A stretch of 64,000 bases of DNA from Nostoc sp. NIES-3756 (GCF_001548375.1 NZ_AP017295.1:1894501-1958500); one strand, 5' to 3'; numbered from the stretch's first letter, positions 27,754 to 39,150 are shown. Notes: generated by a model from the letters alone, not told the origin. Program-made: numbers and translations.

Positions 27754-27808
27754 ACAGAAGTTTTCCGAACAACTGCAAAAACATCAGGGTGAAATCTTAG
27801 GGGTATAA
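27749..27808 (+). pseudogene. fdxN: fdxN 3' segment, split by a programmed DNA element
   Basis: From TATTC the frame reads SQKFSEQLQKHQGEILGV and stops at TAA 27806-27808, two bases before the nifS ATG. Joined at TATTC to the 98 codons on the minus strand (ending ...WFNCY) it restores a 116-residue FdxN. It is the distal exon of a developmentally split gene. Confidence 0.93.
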
Positions 27809-27810
27809 AG

Positions 27811-29013
27811 ATGAGTGTTATTTATCTAGATAATAATGCAACTACTAAGGTAGACCCAGCAGTTGTAGAGGCAATTATGCCTTACTTGACCGAGTTTTAC
27901 GGTAATCCTTCCAGTATGCACACCTTCGGGGGACAACTTGGCAAGGCAGTGAGAACAGCCAGAGAACAAGTTGCAGCCCTGTTGGGTGCGGATGAATCAG
28001 AAATTGTTTTTACCAGTTGTGGAACGGAAGGTGATAATGCTGCAATTCGCGCCGCATTGTTAGCCCAACCCGAAAAGCGTCACATCATTACCACCCAGGT
28101 AGAACACCCCGCAGTCTTAAATGTCTGCAAACAATTAGAAACCCAAGGCTATACTGTTACCTATCTATCAGTCAATCGTCACGGTCAATTGGATCTAGAT
28201 GAGCTAGAAGCAGCTTTGACTGGTAACACAGCTTTGGTGACGATTATGTATGCCAATAACGAAACCGGAACTATCTTCCCCATCGAAGAAATTGGCAAAC
28301 GTGTGAAAGAACGCGGCGCAATCTTCCACGTAGATGCGGTGCAAGCAGTAGGTAAGATACCTCTGAACATGAAGACCAGCACCATAGATATGTTAACTAT
28401 GTCTGGTCACAAAATCCACGCACCCAAGGGTATCGGCGCTTTGTATGTGCGTCGTGGTGTGCGATTCCGTCCCCTGCTGATTGGGGGACACCAAGAACGT
28501 GGTCGCCGTGCAGGGACAGAGAATGTACCCGGAATTGTTGGTTTAGGTAAGGCCGCAGAATTAGAACTGCTGCACATAGAAACAGCGATTAAGAGAGAAA
28601 CAAGGCTGCGCGATCGCCTAGAACAATCCTTACTCGCTAAAATCCCCAACTGCGAAGTTAACGGTGATATTACGCAGAGATTGCCCAACACCACAAATAT
28701 CGGCTTCAAATACATAGAAGGCGAAGCTATTCTGCTCTTGTTAAACAAATATGGCATCTGTGCGTCGTCTGGTTCGGCTTGTACCTCTGGGTCGCTGGAA
28801 CCATCCCACGTCCTCCGGGCTATGGGTTTACCATACACCACCCTCCACGGTTCGATTCGCTTCAGTCTTTGTCGCTACACTACAGAAGCTCAAATCGATC
28901 GCGTCATCGAAGTCATGCCCGAAATTGTCGAACGTCTCCGCGCCCTTTCCCCCTTCAAGAATGACGAAGCGGGTTGGTTGCAAGCCCAAGAACAAACATT
29001 GGCACATCGTTAA
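27811..29013 (+). CDS. nifS: NifS cysteine desulfurase
   Basis: A 400-residue PLP enzyme: the PLP lysine is K201 in MSGHKIHAPKG, preceded by HVDAVQAVGK, and the catalytic cysteine is in SSGSACTSGSLEPSHV. NifS removes sulfur from cysteine for nitrogenase Fe-S clusters and hands it to NifU. It starts 2 bp after the fdxN stop, so it belongs to the nifB-fdxN-nifS-nifU unit. In this genome copy it is cut off from nifB, 22 kb away in the opposite orientation. Confidence 0.96.
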   Translation: MSVIYLDNNATTKVDPAVVEAIMPYLTEFYGNPSSMHTFGGQLGKAVRTAREQVAALLGADESEIVFTSCGTEGDNAAIRAALLAQPEKRHIITTQVEHPAVLNVCKQLETQGYTVTYLSVNRHGQLDLDELEAALTGNTALVTIMYANNETGTIFPIEEIGKRVKERGAIFHVDAVQAVGKIPLNMKTSTIDMLTMSGHKIHAPKGIGALYVRRGVRFRPLLIGGHQERGRRAGTENVPGIVGLGKAAELELLHIETAIKRETRLRDRLEQSLLAKIPNCEVNGDITQRLPNTTNIGFKYIEGEAILLLLNKYGICASSGSACTSGSLEPSHVLRAMGLPYTTLHGSIRFSLCRYTTEAQIDRVIEVMPEIVERLRALSPFKNDEAGWLQAQEQTLAHR

Positions 29014-29029
29014 TTAGGGAATGGAAATA

Positions 29030-29140
29030 GTGCTGAGTAATGAGTACCGAGTTCCGAGTGAGGAATTTCACTCAGCACTCAAGACTCAGCACTCAGGACT
29101 ACTCTCCCCACTCATAACTTATAACTCAGCACTCGGAACT
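29030..29140. repeat. ACTCAGCACTC tandem repeat
   Basis: The nifS-nifU gap contains several direct and inverted units of GAGT..CCGAGT and ACTCAGCACTC. It is one of the short repeats common in Nostoc intergenic DNA and could form a hairpin in the mRNA. Confidence 0.6.
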
Positions 29141-29144
29141 AAAT

Positions 29145-30047
29145 ATGTGGGACTACACAGATAAAGTATTGGAACTGTTTTACGATCCCAAGAATCAGGG
29201 AGTTATTGAAGATAATGGCGAACCTGGCGTGAAGGTCGCTACGGGCGAAGTAGGAAGTATTGCTTGCGGTGATGCGCTGAGATTGCACATCAAAGTACAA
29301 GTAGAGTCTGATCAGATTGTTGATGCCCGTTTTCAAACCTTTGGCTGTACCAGTGCGATCGCATCTTCTAGCGCTTTGACCGAAATGGTTAAGGGTCTTA
29401 CCTTGGATGAAGCCCTGAAAGTTTCCAATAAAGACATTGCTGATTACCTTGGTGGCTTGCCAGAAGCCAAAATGCACTGCTCTGTAATGGGGCAAGAAGC
29501 TCTGGAAGCTGCTATTTATAACTATCGTGGCATTCCTCGCGCTGCTCATGATGACGATGATGAAGGTGCATTAGTTTGTACTTGCTTCAGTGTCAGCGAA
29601 AATAAGGTGCGTCGCGTAGTTATCGAAAATAACCTTACTACTGCGGAACAGGTAACAAATTACATCAAAGCTGGTGGCGGTTGCGGTTCCTGTTTAGTTA
29701 AAATTGATGATATCATTAAAGATGTAAAGGAAAAGAACGCTGTAACGAATCTCAACACAAAAAGCGTAAACCTTACTAAAGAAATCGCTAATTCCGGGCA
29801 GAAACGACCATTAACCAACGTTCAAAAGATTGCCCTGATTCAAAAAGTATTAGATGAAGAAGTAAGACCCGTATTAATAGCCGACGGTGGAGATGTAGAA
29901 CTCTACGACGTAGACGGCGATATTGTCAAAGTAGTATTACAAGGCGCGTGTGGCTCGTGTTCAAGCTCTACCGCAACATTAAAGATAGCAATTGAAGCGA
30001 GATTACGCGATCGCATCAACCCCAGCCTAGTAGTAGAAGCAGTTTAG
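29145..30047 (+). CDS. nifU: NifU Fe-S cluster scaffold
   Basis: The 300-residue protein has the three NifU parts. An IscU-like N-terminus has Cys at GSIACGDAL, FGCTSAIAS and MHCSVMG. A central BFD-like [2Fe-2S] domain has CTCFSVSE and GGGCGSCL. A C-terminal Nfu domain has GACGSCSSSTATL. It assembles clusters from NifS sulfur and transfers them to NifH and others. It precedes nifH by 257 bp. Confidence 0.96.
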   Translation: MWDYTDKVLELFYDPKNQGVIEDNGEPGVKVATGEVGSIACGDALRLHIKVQVESDQIVDARFQTFGCTSAIASSSALTEMVKGLTLDEALKVSNKDIADYLGGLPEAKMHCSVMGQEALEAAIYNYRGIPRAAHDDDDEGALVCTCFSVSENKVRRVVIENNLTTAEQVTNYIKAGGGCGSCLVKIDDIIKDVKEKNAVTNLNTKSVNLTKEIANSGQKRPLTNVQKIALIQKVLDEEVRPVLIADGGDVELYDVDGDIVKVVLQGACGSCSSSTATLKIAIEARLRDRINPSLVVEAV

Positions 30048-31189
<1,142 letters not shown>

Positions 31190-31325
31190 GTAATACCGTA
31201 ACTAGGAGATACGGAGACAGGAAGATTAGGGAGTAATTCCTCTTCCACCTCCCTTCCTCTCTCTCCTTCTCCATCTCCGCAAATATCTTTCTATTTCCCA
31301 TTCGTAAGAGTCACCGAGGCAGAGT

Positions 31326-32688
31326 ATGACACCTCCAGAAAACAAGAACCTTGTAGAAGAAAATAAGGAACTTATTCAAGAAGTTCTGAAAGCTTATCCT
31401 GAAAAGTCTCGCAAAAAACGCGAAAAACACCTCAACGTCCACGAAGAAAACAAGTCTGATTGCGGCGTTAAGTCTAACATCAAATCCGTTCCTGGTGTAA
31501 TGACCGCTCGTGGTTGTGCTTATGCAGGTTCCAAGGGTGTAGTTTGGGGGCCTATTAAGGACATGATCCACATCAGCCACGGCCCTGTAGGTTGCGGTTA
31601 CTGGTCTTGGTCTGGTCGGCGTAACTACTACGTTGGTGTAACTGGTATCAACTCCTTTGGTACCATGCACTTCACCTCAGACTTCCAAGAACGCGACATC
31701 GTGTTCGGTGGTGACAAAAAACTCACTAAACTTATCGAAGAACTCGACGTTTTATTCCCTCTAAACCGTGGTGTTTCCATTCAATCTGAATGTCCTATCG
31801 GTCTAATTGGGGATGACATCGAAGCTGTAGCTAAGAAAACTTCTAAGCAAATTGGTAAGCCTGTTGTACCCCTACGTTGCGAAGGTTTCCGTGGTGTATC
31901 TCAGTCTTTAGGACACCACATCGCTAACGATGCTATCCGTGACTGGATTTTCCCAGAATATGACAAGCTGAAGAAGGAAAACAGACTTGACTTCGAGCCA
32001 AGCCCATACGACGTAGCATTAATCGGTGACTACAACATCGGTGGTGACGCTTGGGCAAGCCGGATGTTGTTGGAAGAAATGGGCTTACGTGTTGTAGCTC
32101 AGTGGTCTGGTGATGGTACACTCAACGAGTTGATCCAAGGCCCTGCTGCTAAGTTAGTCCTCATCCACTGCTACCGTTCTATGAACTACATCTGCCGTAG
32201 TTTGGAAGAACAATACGGTATGCCTTGGATGGAGTTCAACTTCTTCGGCCCCACCAAGATTGCTGCTTCTTTACGTGAAATCGCAGCTAAATTTGATTCC
32301 AAGATTCAAGAAAACGCTGAGAAGGTAATTGCTAAGTACACACCAGTAATGAACTCTGTACTTGAGAAGTACCGTCCTCGTTTGGAAGGCAACACCGTAA
32401 TGCTGTACGTAGGTGGTCTACGTCCTCGTCACGTTGTTCCCGCTTTTGAAGACTTGGGTATCAAGGTTGTTGGTACAGGTTACGAGTTTGCTCACAACGA
32501 CGACTACAAACGTACTACCCACTACATCGATAACGCTACCATCATTTACGATGACGTTACCGCTTACGAGTTCGAGGAGTTCGTAAAAGCTAAGAAGCCT
32601 GATTTAATCGCTTCTGGTATTAAAGAGAAGTACGTCTTCCAAAAGATGGGTCTTCCCTTCCGTCAAATGCACTCTTGGGATTACTCCG
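31326..32688 (+). CDS. nifD: NifD 5' part, split by a programmed DNA element
   Basis: The frame carries P-cluster cysteines ([20 protein letters not shown]) and the FeMo-co ligand region [10 protein letters not shown]. The site GGATTACTCCG begins at the last base of Trp451. The cofactor-ligand His (QMHSWD, residue 449, the equivalent of Azotobacter His442) lies two residues before the junction. Past the site the frame runs 27 codons into element DNA and stops at 32766-32768, giving a nonfunctional 480-residue product. Joined to the 46 codons at 12027-12168, NifD would have 497 residues. Confidence 0.97.
32678..32688 (+). other. nifD-element recombination site, nifH side
   Basis: GGATTACTCCG on the plus strand. 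Its partner at 12158-12168 is on the minus strand, so XisA recombination would invert the 20.5 kb between them. Confidence 0.95.
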
Positions 32689-33135
32689 AACCTAGCGATG
32701 GCGTGCAGATGTTAGGGAAAATAATGTTTTTTGGTGAGGGGAGAAAAATGAGTCTATTTTTAGCCTAAATGCAGGTTATGGGGTTGGCTAGGGACAATAG
32801 ATTTTTGCTGATTTAGATAATATAACTCTTGTGGGGTCTAGTTTGTGGGTTTTGTTAGGTTTTGGTGATATTAAAATTGTAAAGTGAAAGACTATTTTAA
32901 GTGAGGTTTTTTAGATTAATTTGGAGCGATCGCTTTAAATCAAAAGCAAACTAATTCTTAGCTAAGAAGTATATAGCGATTCCTAGTTAAGCGAGGTACT
33001 AAATTAATGTTTTTAAACGCAGAGAGACGCAAATGAGAGCGCCGAGTTACGCAAAAATTTTTCCAATTTTGTTAGTAATGTACTCAGTATCTTAGCAGAT
33101 TAGGAAACGCTATAAATAAAATAGAATATGTATAT
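32689..33135. other. Element DNA after the nifD junction, no gene
   Basis: Apart from the run-on end of the nifD frame (to 32768), no gene is seen. At about 33013-33056 there is an inverted copy of the CGCAGAGAGACGC repeat found at 5400 and 25770. Confidence 0.5.
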
Positions 33136-33885
33136 TTAGTTTTCATTAGCTTCGAGTAGTGCTTTTAATATTGTTTGTTGATATCGTTGAACACCCTCCC
33201 AATAATCATTTGCAAAATTTTCAGCATTAAATGCTCTTTTAGTAGGTGAAATAAGGTCAAATAAGTTTGGATTATAATGAGGATCTAACCCTTTATGGCA
33301 AGTGTGGCAAAGAGTAATAAGATTTTCGTCCTGTGTTAACCCTCCCATTCCCCAAGGACGAATGTGGTGAACATGTAATTCCACATCAACATAATCAGCA
33401 GGCCGTCGTCCACAAATTCTGCATCGGAAGCTATCTCTTTGAATAATTTGCATACGGTGCTTTGGTGTAGGTGCGCGATTAAATGCACTCTTGTGTAAAG
33501 AATTAACATGCACAAAGCCGCCATGATTGGTTGGCACTACAGGAGACGGTTCAATGATTTCTGGTATTGCTGAGTCAGCAACACTTTTTTCCACTAATCC
33601 ATTTCCACCAAGCAGCAAAAAAATACTCATATCTTCCAAGCTATCAACCACTATATAGCCTTGTCCAATATCCAGCCACAAACGTGCCATTACATCTGCT
33701 CGTATAAGTGAGGCTTCACGAAGCTCAATACGCCTGTCTATATCAGCATATCCAACCCAATGGGAGTAACATGAAGTTTTGTAGTTACTATCTAAATCCG
33801 CAAGTATAGTAACAGCATAATAATCAAATTTAGAATTAGGTTGACCGTTGTAAAGTTTAGCAATGTGCTTTTCTAATGTTTTCAT
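33136..33885 (-). CDS. HNH endonuclease-domain protein
   Basis: The 249-residue protein has a C-terminal HNH nuclease: CRICGRRPADYVDVELHVHHI, then NLITLCHTCHKGL, with both CxxC zinc pairs, the HH and the N-H pattern intact. The N-terminal 130 residues match no family I know. HNH proteins include homing enzymes and phage-defence nucleases. It lies near the element border and is not linked to other genes on its strand. Confidence 0.8.
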   Translation of the reverse strand: MKTLEKHIAKLYNGQPNSKFDYYAVTILADLDSNYKTSCYSHWVGYADIDRRIELREASLIRADVMARLWLDIGQGYIVVDSLEDMSIFLLLGGNGLVEKSVADSAIPEIIEPSPVVPTNHGGFVHVNSLHKSAFNRAPTPKHRMQIIQRDSFRCRICGRRPADYVDVELHVHHIRPWGMGGLTQDENLITLCHTCHKGLDPHYNPNLFDLISPTKRAFNAENFANDYWEGVQRYQQTILKALLEANEN

Positions 33886-34203
33886 ATAAATACAGACGTA
33901 GTTTTTCCTTTTCTAGCATAAATGCCTAAGAAACATTAAACAAACACAATGATTATGAATTTTCAATATTCGATAAAAAAATCTTTTTGGACTGGGATAT
34001 TAAGCACAGAGTAAGCATGAACACTTAGCGTATAAGTTATGTGATTACTAAAGTTGAAAGAACAACAGATTTTCAGATGCTTATAGACTTTGCAATGTAT
34101 TAGCGTATACATAACAAAGATGATTTCATTGCCTTCATGCAGAATGAGATCGCACCAAGCACCCACTGTAAGCGATCGCCATCACATCTCAAACAAAGCC
34201 TGA

Positions 34204-34389
34204 TTAACTTGCTGTTGAGGATTTTGGTTTAACTTCAAACTCAAGCTGGGAACGATAAAAGCAAACATCGAACTCAAGAAAAAAGTTAGTTTGACCGAGA
34301 ATTAGCAGTACATTTGGACTACGCACCCATGCAAATACTAAGTTGACTGCTGCAAAATCTGCAATTTCAGCAGATGCAGATAAAGGCAT
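34204..34389 (-). pseudogene. C-terminal fragment of a retropepsin-like protein
   Basis: A 61-codon frame ends with NVLLILGQTNFFLEFDVCFYRSQLEFEVK, which resembles the end of cyanobacterial aspartyl-protease-like (retropepsin-fold) proteins (LLLG..FF..FD..F). The catalytic DTGA part is absent. It is likely a leftover of a deleted gene. Confidence 0.35.
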
Positions 34390-34524
34390 AGCTGGCTGGT
34401 TGCTAAGGTTTCCCGCTAATTGAATAATAGCTTGGCGATCGCTCCTTACTTTCGTGCTTTGTGGCTAGAGGAGTCGAGATGATAGGATTAGGCGATCGCT
34501 CGCCATAAAGTTTGTGATTTTGGC

Positions 34525-35103
34525 TCAGTCTGGGAAAGCAAAGCCAGTTCTTGGGTCACGGATGTACAAACCTAGTGTAAGCGATCGCATCACCTCATCC
34601 CAAACAGGTATTAGTTGCTCTGCCTGATCTGCCCAATAATCGAATGTAATTAAGCATTGCACATTTGACCCCAAACCAATGCAAATCCGCGAAAAAGCTT
34701 CCCTTGCTTCTTCTTGAGTATCGATAAACTTAATCTCTGTCCAGACAATTCTGGCGGTTTGGCGCTTGAAGCTAATGATTTCCCCTTTCTCCATTACATC
34801 ACGGCTGTCGTCTTCTACGACTTTCTTTAAGGTGGCTTTGAGGGGAAATAGACTCCAGTCGTTGGGGGGAAGTTGATTAAATGATACTTCCAAACAACAA
34901 TCATCGTTAGGCGGTTTTTTGTCGCTGAATTTGAAAGATTTGTCTTGCGGCTCAAAATGCCAATCTTCGGGAACATTGAAGCGAACAGCACCCCGATTAG
35001 CGACAAATATTTTGTAACCTGATGGTGATTCCCAGCGATGGTCAGGTTTTAGGTCTAGCGTTTCTTTAATCCACTGGAGATTGCTTTTTTTACGCTTTGC
35101 CAT
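34525..35103 (-). CDS. Conserved hypothetical protein
   Basis: The 192-residue soluble protein starts MAKRKKSNLQWIKETLDLKPDHRW and has VRFNVPEDWHFEPQDKSFKFSDKKPPNDDCCLEVSF. The PEDW..F...D.....D beta pattern resembles a MOG1/PsbP-like fold, but this is only an impression. There is no signal peptide or catalytic motif. It lies 114 bp downstream of the membrane protein gene on the same strand. Confidence 0.6.
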   Translation of the reverse strand: MAKRKKSNLQWIKETLDLKPDHRWESPSGYKIFVANRGAVRFNVPEDWHFEPQDKSFKFSDKKPPNDDCCLEVSFNQLPPNDWSLFPLKATLKKVVEDDSRDVMEKGEIISFKRQTARIVWTEIKFIDTQEEAREAFSRICIGLGSNVQCLITFDYWADQAEQLIPVWDEVMRSLTLGLYIRDPRTGFAFPD

Positions 35104-35217
35104 AGTCTTTTTGCAAATCTGCTATTCTTGCGATGGAATCTGACCAAAAGTTATCGCCTAGTTTGTAGGCAATTCCCAACTTTGTTTCATAGTAGCAAAT
35201 TGTCTATTTAGGGATGG

Positions 35218-35595
35218 CTAAGTTTTTTGACTTGTCTGCAACAGCCAGTAGATGAAGGCGATCGCATAGAATAAATCAATGCACCCAGATAATACAAAGG
35301 TAAAACCGAGTTCGCCAAGTGTCCAGAATACAAAGAAGATAATGGCGATCGCTATTTTAGCAGCTGCGGCGACTGCAATGAACAACGGCTCAGGCTTGGC
35401 TGCAAACGCCAGCCACAAGTAGGCTACACCGAATAAAAAAATCCAAGATGATATAGTTCCCAGGTATAGAGGATGAGCATTTTGAGGCAATCCAGAGAGT
35501 TTTTGCTGACCGAATAAGGGTAATGCAAATATGACTGATCCCAGCAAATTGAAGATTGCAGTCGATATCAACAAGTACCGGAACCATGTTTCCAT
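35218..35595 (-). CDS. Four-helix membrane protein, unknown
   Basis: The 125-residue protein has about four membrane segments (YLLISTAIFNLLGSVIFALP, GTISSWIFLFGVAYLWLAF, IAVAAAAKIAIAIIFFVFW, LSGCIDLFYAIAFIYWLL). The pattern resembles small conserved membrane proteins of the DoxX/DUF4345 size class. No function is assigned. Confidence 0.6.
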   Translation of the reverse strand: METWFRYLLISTAIFNLLGSVIFALPLFGQQKLSGLPQNAHPLYLGTISSWIFLFGVAYLWLAFAAKPEPLFIAVAAAAKIAIAIIFFVFWTLGELGFTFVLSGCIDLFYAIAFIYWLLQTSQKT

Positions 35596-35709
35596 AATGT
35601 TTTGATTGCTTTTGTCCTGTACAATTGGCGAAAGGTGGAGTAAAAGAGCGATCGCTCTTTTAGCAAAATTATTATAATTTTAGTTTGGATAGTTTAATAT
35701 AAATAACCT

Positions 35710-35946
35710 TTGCTTATATTTAATTTTAAACTGAAGAGCCGAAGATTAAATAAGTTAAAGAGAGCATTAAATGGTCAGCCTATAACTGTAGTAATAGATG
35801 AAACGGGAGATAGGAAAAAAGGTAAAAAGACAGATTACGTAGCTAGACAATATATAGGAAGCGTAGGAAAAATAGATAATGGATTAAACCCTTTTATGCC
35901 TCTGGATAATTTTACTTGTTTACTATTTTTTTTCTCCGGAAAGTGA
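35710..35946 (+). pseudogene. IS701/IS4-like transposase fragment
   Basis: The core ITVVIDETGDRKKGKKTDYVARQYIGSVGKIDNG is the first catalytic Asp region (IDETGDRKKG) of IS701-type DDE transposases. The frame lacks the preceding N-terminus and breaks off after the fragment. The element is dead. Confidence 0.8.
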
Positions 35947-36042
35947 CACAAGAGGGATAAGGTGCTGACTATATTACAGATAGCACCTTTTTTGTATAAA
36001 GTGGTCTACTTTGGAAGTATCTAGAACAATAAGGAGAAAAAA

Positions 36043-36375
36043 TTGCCAAATTCATCTTTATTTATTCCAGTTATTCTCGGCACCACCCGTAAAGGACGGC
36101 AAAGTGAACATGTGGTAAAATTTATTGTTGAGCAAGTTGCCACACGGGATAATCTAGAAACAGAACTCATTGATATTAGACAAATAGCGATCGCCACAGA
36201 TGATGCAGGCAAAGCACTCAAAAACCCTCAGTTTTCTGATACTGTTGAGCGAGCAGATGGATTGATTATTGTTGCACCAGAGTATAACCACGGTTATCCA
36301 AGTTTATTGAACTACTGCAAATTAAATTTTTCATTGTCATACCTCGCTTTTGAGTCAAGCAATACCTGGATTTGA
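36043..36375 (+). pseudogene. Truncated NADPH-dependent FMN reductase
   Basis: The frame begins at TTG (preceded by AAGGAG) with FIPVILGTTRKGRQSEHVVKF and continues to DGLIIVAPEYNHGYPSLL. These are the FMN-binding GTTRxGRxS and PEYNHGYP motifs of the family. After about residue 88 it departs from the family and ends at 110 residues; intact members have about 180-200. A small 50-codon frame follows at 36390-36542 and is not recognisable. It is likely a truncated gene. Confidence 0.7.
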
Positions 36376-36615
36376 TTCAAGCGCCTGTAATGAATAGATT
36401 GATTGATGAATATGAAATGAGATTGATAGAAAAATTAAATTCTGCTGAGATAAACAGGCGAATTGTCTCAGAAAAGGATTTTCAGTTAAACCTTGAATTA
36501 TCCTCAGGAAAAACTCATTTTTCTCAGAAAAATTTATATTAGAGTGAAAATATCTAGGTTTATAGATTAATCGTCAATCTGAAAGTACTTACATGTTTAG
36601 AGATGAGTCATTCCC

Positions 36616-37743
36616 ATGAACTTATTAACCCTGTTGAAGAGGCAACTAGCTCAAGTCGCTCAAGTAAGAATTAACCCCTCTTCACTACAGTTTCGTTTGA
36701 CAGTGGGAATCATTATTATTTTTATTGTTGCATATAGCGGTTTTAATATTTGGCTAGATTGGGAAATTAAAAAATTTTTTATGATTACTTATCAGGAGCA
36801 TGGTATCTCTTTCGATGATCCCAACCTGTCAGTACTGATGCAAAATGTGAGAACTGTGAGCATTTTGGTAGTGGCTATAACTACAACGATCGCAAATTTG
36901 TTAGTTAAGCGATCGCTACTACCCTTACACCAGATGAATCAATGGGCTACAACCTACGCTCAAGAACTCAGCCCCTATCAACCAAGGTTAACTGGTTCAC
37001 TTAGTGAAGTCAAAGCGATCGCCAAAACTTGGAGTGATTTACTAGTCAGGCTAACGGATGTTAGAGAACAGCAGCGACAATTTACCAACGACTTAGCCCA
37101 CGAGTTACGCTCACCTCTGAGTATGGTTTATGCTTATCTGCAAAGAACTTGGCAACGTAGTCATAACTTAAGCGATGCCCAAAAAGAAGCTTTAGCAATG
37201 GCGGTTGCGGATGCAGAACGCATGAATCAGATATTACAAGATTTACTCGATTTAGCACGAGCTGGTAGTATTGCCATGCCCTTGCAAACTGAACAACTGA
37301 TTCTCAATGATGTGATTGCAGATATGGCACAGATGAGCGAAAAATTTGCAGGACGATCAATTTTGCTGGAACTTGCTTCCTTTCCTATCAAAGCTCAAGC
37401 TGATCGCACCCAGTTAATGCAGATATTAAATCATTTAATTGACAATGCCGTCAAACACTCAGATATCGATGAGACAATTACTTTACAGCTAACCCAAGCT
37501 GATGCTTGGGCAGTTATTCAAGTTATCGATCGCGGCTGTGGTATTCCTTTGGCGGAACAGTCGCGCATTTTTGAACCATTTTACCGAGTAGATACATCTC
37601 GCACCCGTACTACTGGGGGAACAGGCTTAGGTTTATCCATTGTCAAACGCCTAGTGGAACGCATGGGGGGACAGGTAGGAGTTCGCTCAGAACCGGGTTA
37701 TGGCAGTACTTTTATTTTTAAGTTACCAGCAATAGGAACATAA
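36616..37743 (+). CDS. Sensor histidine kinase
   Basis: The 375-residue protein has two membrane segments (LTVGIIIIFIVAYSGFNIWL at about 29-48; VSILVVAITTTIANLLV), a HAMP-like linker, HisKA (FTNDLAHELRSPLSMVY) and HATPase (HLIDNAVKHS, DRGCGIP, GGTGLGLSI). The response regulator starts 3 bp after it, so they form a two-gene operon. The sensor domain is very short, and the signal is unknown. Confidence 0.9.
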   Translation: MNLLTLLKRQLAQVAQVRINPSSLQFRLTVGIIIIFIVAYSGFNIWLDWEIKKFFMITYQEHGISFDDPNLSVLMQNVRTVSILVVAITTTIANLLVKRSLLPLHQMNQWATTYAQELSPYQPRLTGSLSEVKAIAKTWSDLLVRLTDVREQQRQFTNDLAHELRSPLSMVYAYLQRTWQRSHNLSDAQKEALAMAVADAERMNQILQDLLDLARAGSIAMPLQTEQLILNDVIADMAQMSEKFAGRSILLELASFPIKAQADRTQLMQILNHLIDNAVKHSDIDETITLQLTQADAWAVIQVIDRGCGIPLAEQSRIFEPFYRVDTSRTRTTGGTGLGLSIVKRLVERMGGQVGVRSEPGYGSTFIFKLPAIGT

Positions 37744-37746
37744 ATT

Positions 37747-38421
37747 ATGGCTGCACATATTCTACTTGTAGAAGATGAAGTTAAACTAGCGCGATTTGTG
37801 GAATTGGAACTAAGTAGCGAAGGCTACAAAGTAAGTGTAGCCCATGATGGGATAGCAGGTTTGACCCTAGCGCGGGAATCAGACATAGATTTAGCTATTT
37901 TAGATTGGATGTTGCCAGGATTAACAGGTTTAGAACTTTGTCGCCGCTTACGGGCTACGGGAAACAAAGTGCCAGTAATATTGCTGACAGCCAAAGATGA
38001 AGTAAGCGATCGCGTGGCAGGATTAGATGCAGGAGCCGATGATTATGTAGTTAAGCCTTTTAGCATCGAAGAACTATTAGCTAGAATCCGCGCCCATCTA
38101 CGCCGTACTCAAGAAACCGATGATGATTTATTGCAGTTTGAAGACTTAAGTTTAAACCGTCGTACCCGTGAGGTATTTCGCGGTAAACGTGCAATTGAGT
38201 TAACAGCAAAAGAGTTTGACTTATTAGAATATCTGCTTTCCCATCCCCGGCAAGTTTTTACTAGAGACCAAATCTTAGAAAAAGTTTGGGGTTACGATTT
38301 TATGGGTGATTCTAATATTATTGAGGTTTATGTTCGTTATTTACGGCTCAAGTTGGAAGAAAATAACGAAAAGCGTTTATTACACACAGTGCGTGGTGTA
38401 GGTTACGCACTACGGGAATAA
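37747..38421 (+). CDS. OmpR-family response regulator
   Basis: The 224-residue protein has the receiver (ILLVEDEVKLARF, LAILDWMLPG with the phospho-Asp, LTAKDE, DYVVKPFS) and a winged-helix domain (ELTAKEFDLLEYLLSHPRQVFTRDQILEKVWGYDF, VRGVGYALRE). It is co-transcribed with the kinase. No target is evident. Confidence 0.92.
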   Translation: MAAHILLVEDEVKLARFVELELSSEGYKVSVAHDGIAGLTLARESDIDLAILDWMLPGLTGLELCRRLRATGNKVPVILLTAKDEVSDRVAGLDAGADDYVVKPFSIEELLARIRAHLRRTQETDDDLLQFEDLSLNRRTREVFRGKRAIELTAKEFDLLEYLLSHPRQVFTRDQILEKVWGYDFMGDSNIIEVYVRYLRLKLEENNEKRLLHTVRGVGYALRE

Positions 38422-38459
38422 ATATTGAGATATTTTTTACGTCCAAAACAAGCAAATAT

Positions 38460-38645
38460 ATGATACAAATTAATTTTAAACCTCTAGAAAATAATGACAT
38501 TGAGATACTTCTGAGCTTCATTCAAAAACTATATGCAGTAGATGCTAGTATCCCATTCAATGCTGTTTTTGCTCGTCAAGCGATAATTCAACTGTTGAGT
38601 GATGAGTTAATGGGGCAAAGCTATAAAGATAGTGTGTCCTTGTAA
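38460..38645 (+). pseudogene. N-terminal fragment of a GNAT acetyltransferase
   Basis: The 61-codon frame INFKPLENNDIEILLSFIQKLYAVD...FNAVFARQAIIQLLSDELMGQ matches the N-terminus of GNAT family acetyltransferases. The acetyl-CoA-binding part (V/I-x-x-x-x-R/Q-G-x-G) is missing downstream. It is probably a broken gene. Confidence 0.5.
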
Positions 38646-38865
38646 TTTCCCGACCTTTCTATCCAGTTTTATAACTTGTGAGCATTTAGCAAAGTCAACT
38701 ATAAATTATTACCCTATAATTAATTTATATACATTTATCTAAAGGTTGATTTTTTAGATATAAATGTCTGTCCGTCCTGCTCAATTCCTCATTAATATTG
38801 AGATTTAGTTTTTTATATCTTGTAATTGTTAAAATGTATTTAAGCTTATCCACTAAGACAAAGTT

Positions 38866-39150
38866 ATGGTTAGAAGTAAAAATTTTGATGAGACATTAGC
38901 TGCGATTGAGTTAAATGCAGCCCGAAAATTAAACTGGGATTATAATCAGTTCAAAGACTATTTTGGTTTTACAGTAAACAAGGAAGCTATTGAGATAGTC
39001 CTCAAAAATCAAATTGACGAATCTCAGTTGAAAACTTTAAAGCAAGCTTTGTTAGATTATGGTTTTCAGTACAAAAAAACAGTCAATGATTTGCACTTGG
39101 TTTTTGAGCAAGATGTTGAATTAAGAGAAAGCAATATTGTAGAGAGCTAG
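38866..39150 (+). CDS. Hypothetical protein
   Basis: The 94-residue protein MVRSKNFDETLAAIELNAAR is mostly helical, with YFGFTVNKEAIEIVLKNQIDESQLKTLKQALLDYGF. No family is recognised. It lies between a broken acetyltransferase and a broken IS, and could be a cargo gene. Confidence 0.4.
   Translation: MVRSKNFDETLAAIELNAARKLNWDYNQFKDYFGFTVNKEAIEIVLKNQIDESQLKTLKQALLDYGFQYKKTVNDLHLVFEQDVELRESNIVES

Noticed and set aside
33136..33885. HNH protein as part of the xis machinery (XisH or XisI)
   Set aside because: It has a canonical HNH motif and a length unlike XisH/XisI, which are smaller and lack this motif.
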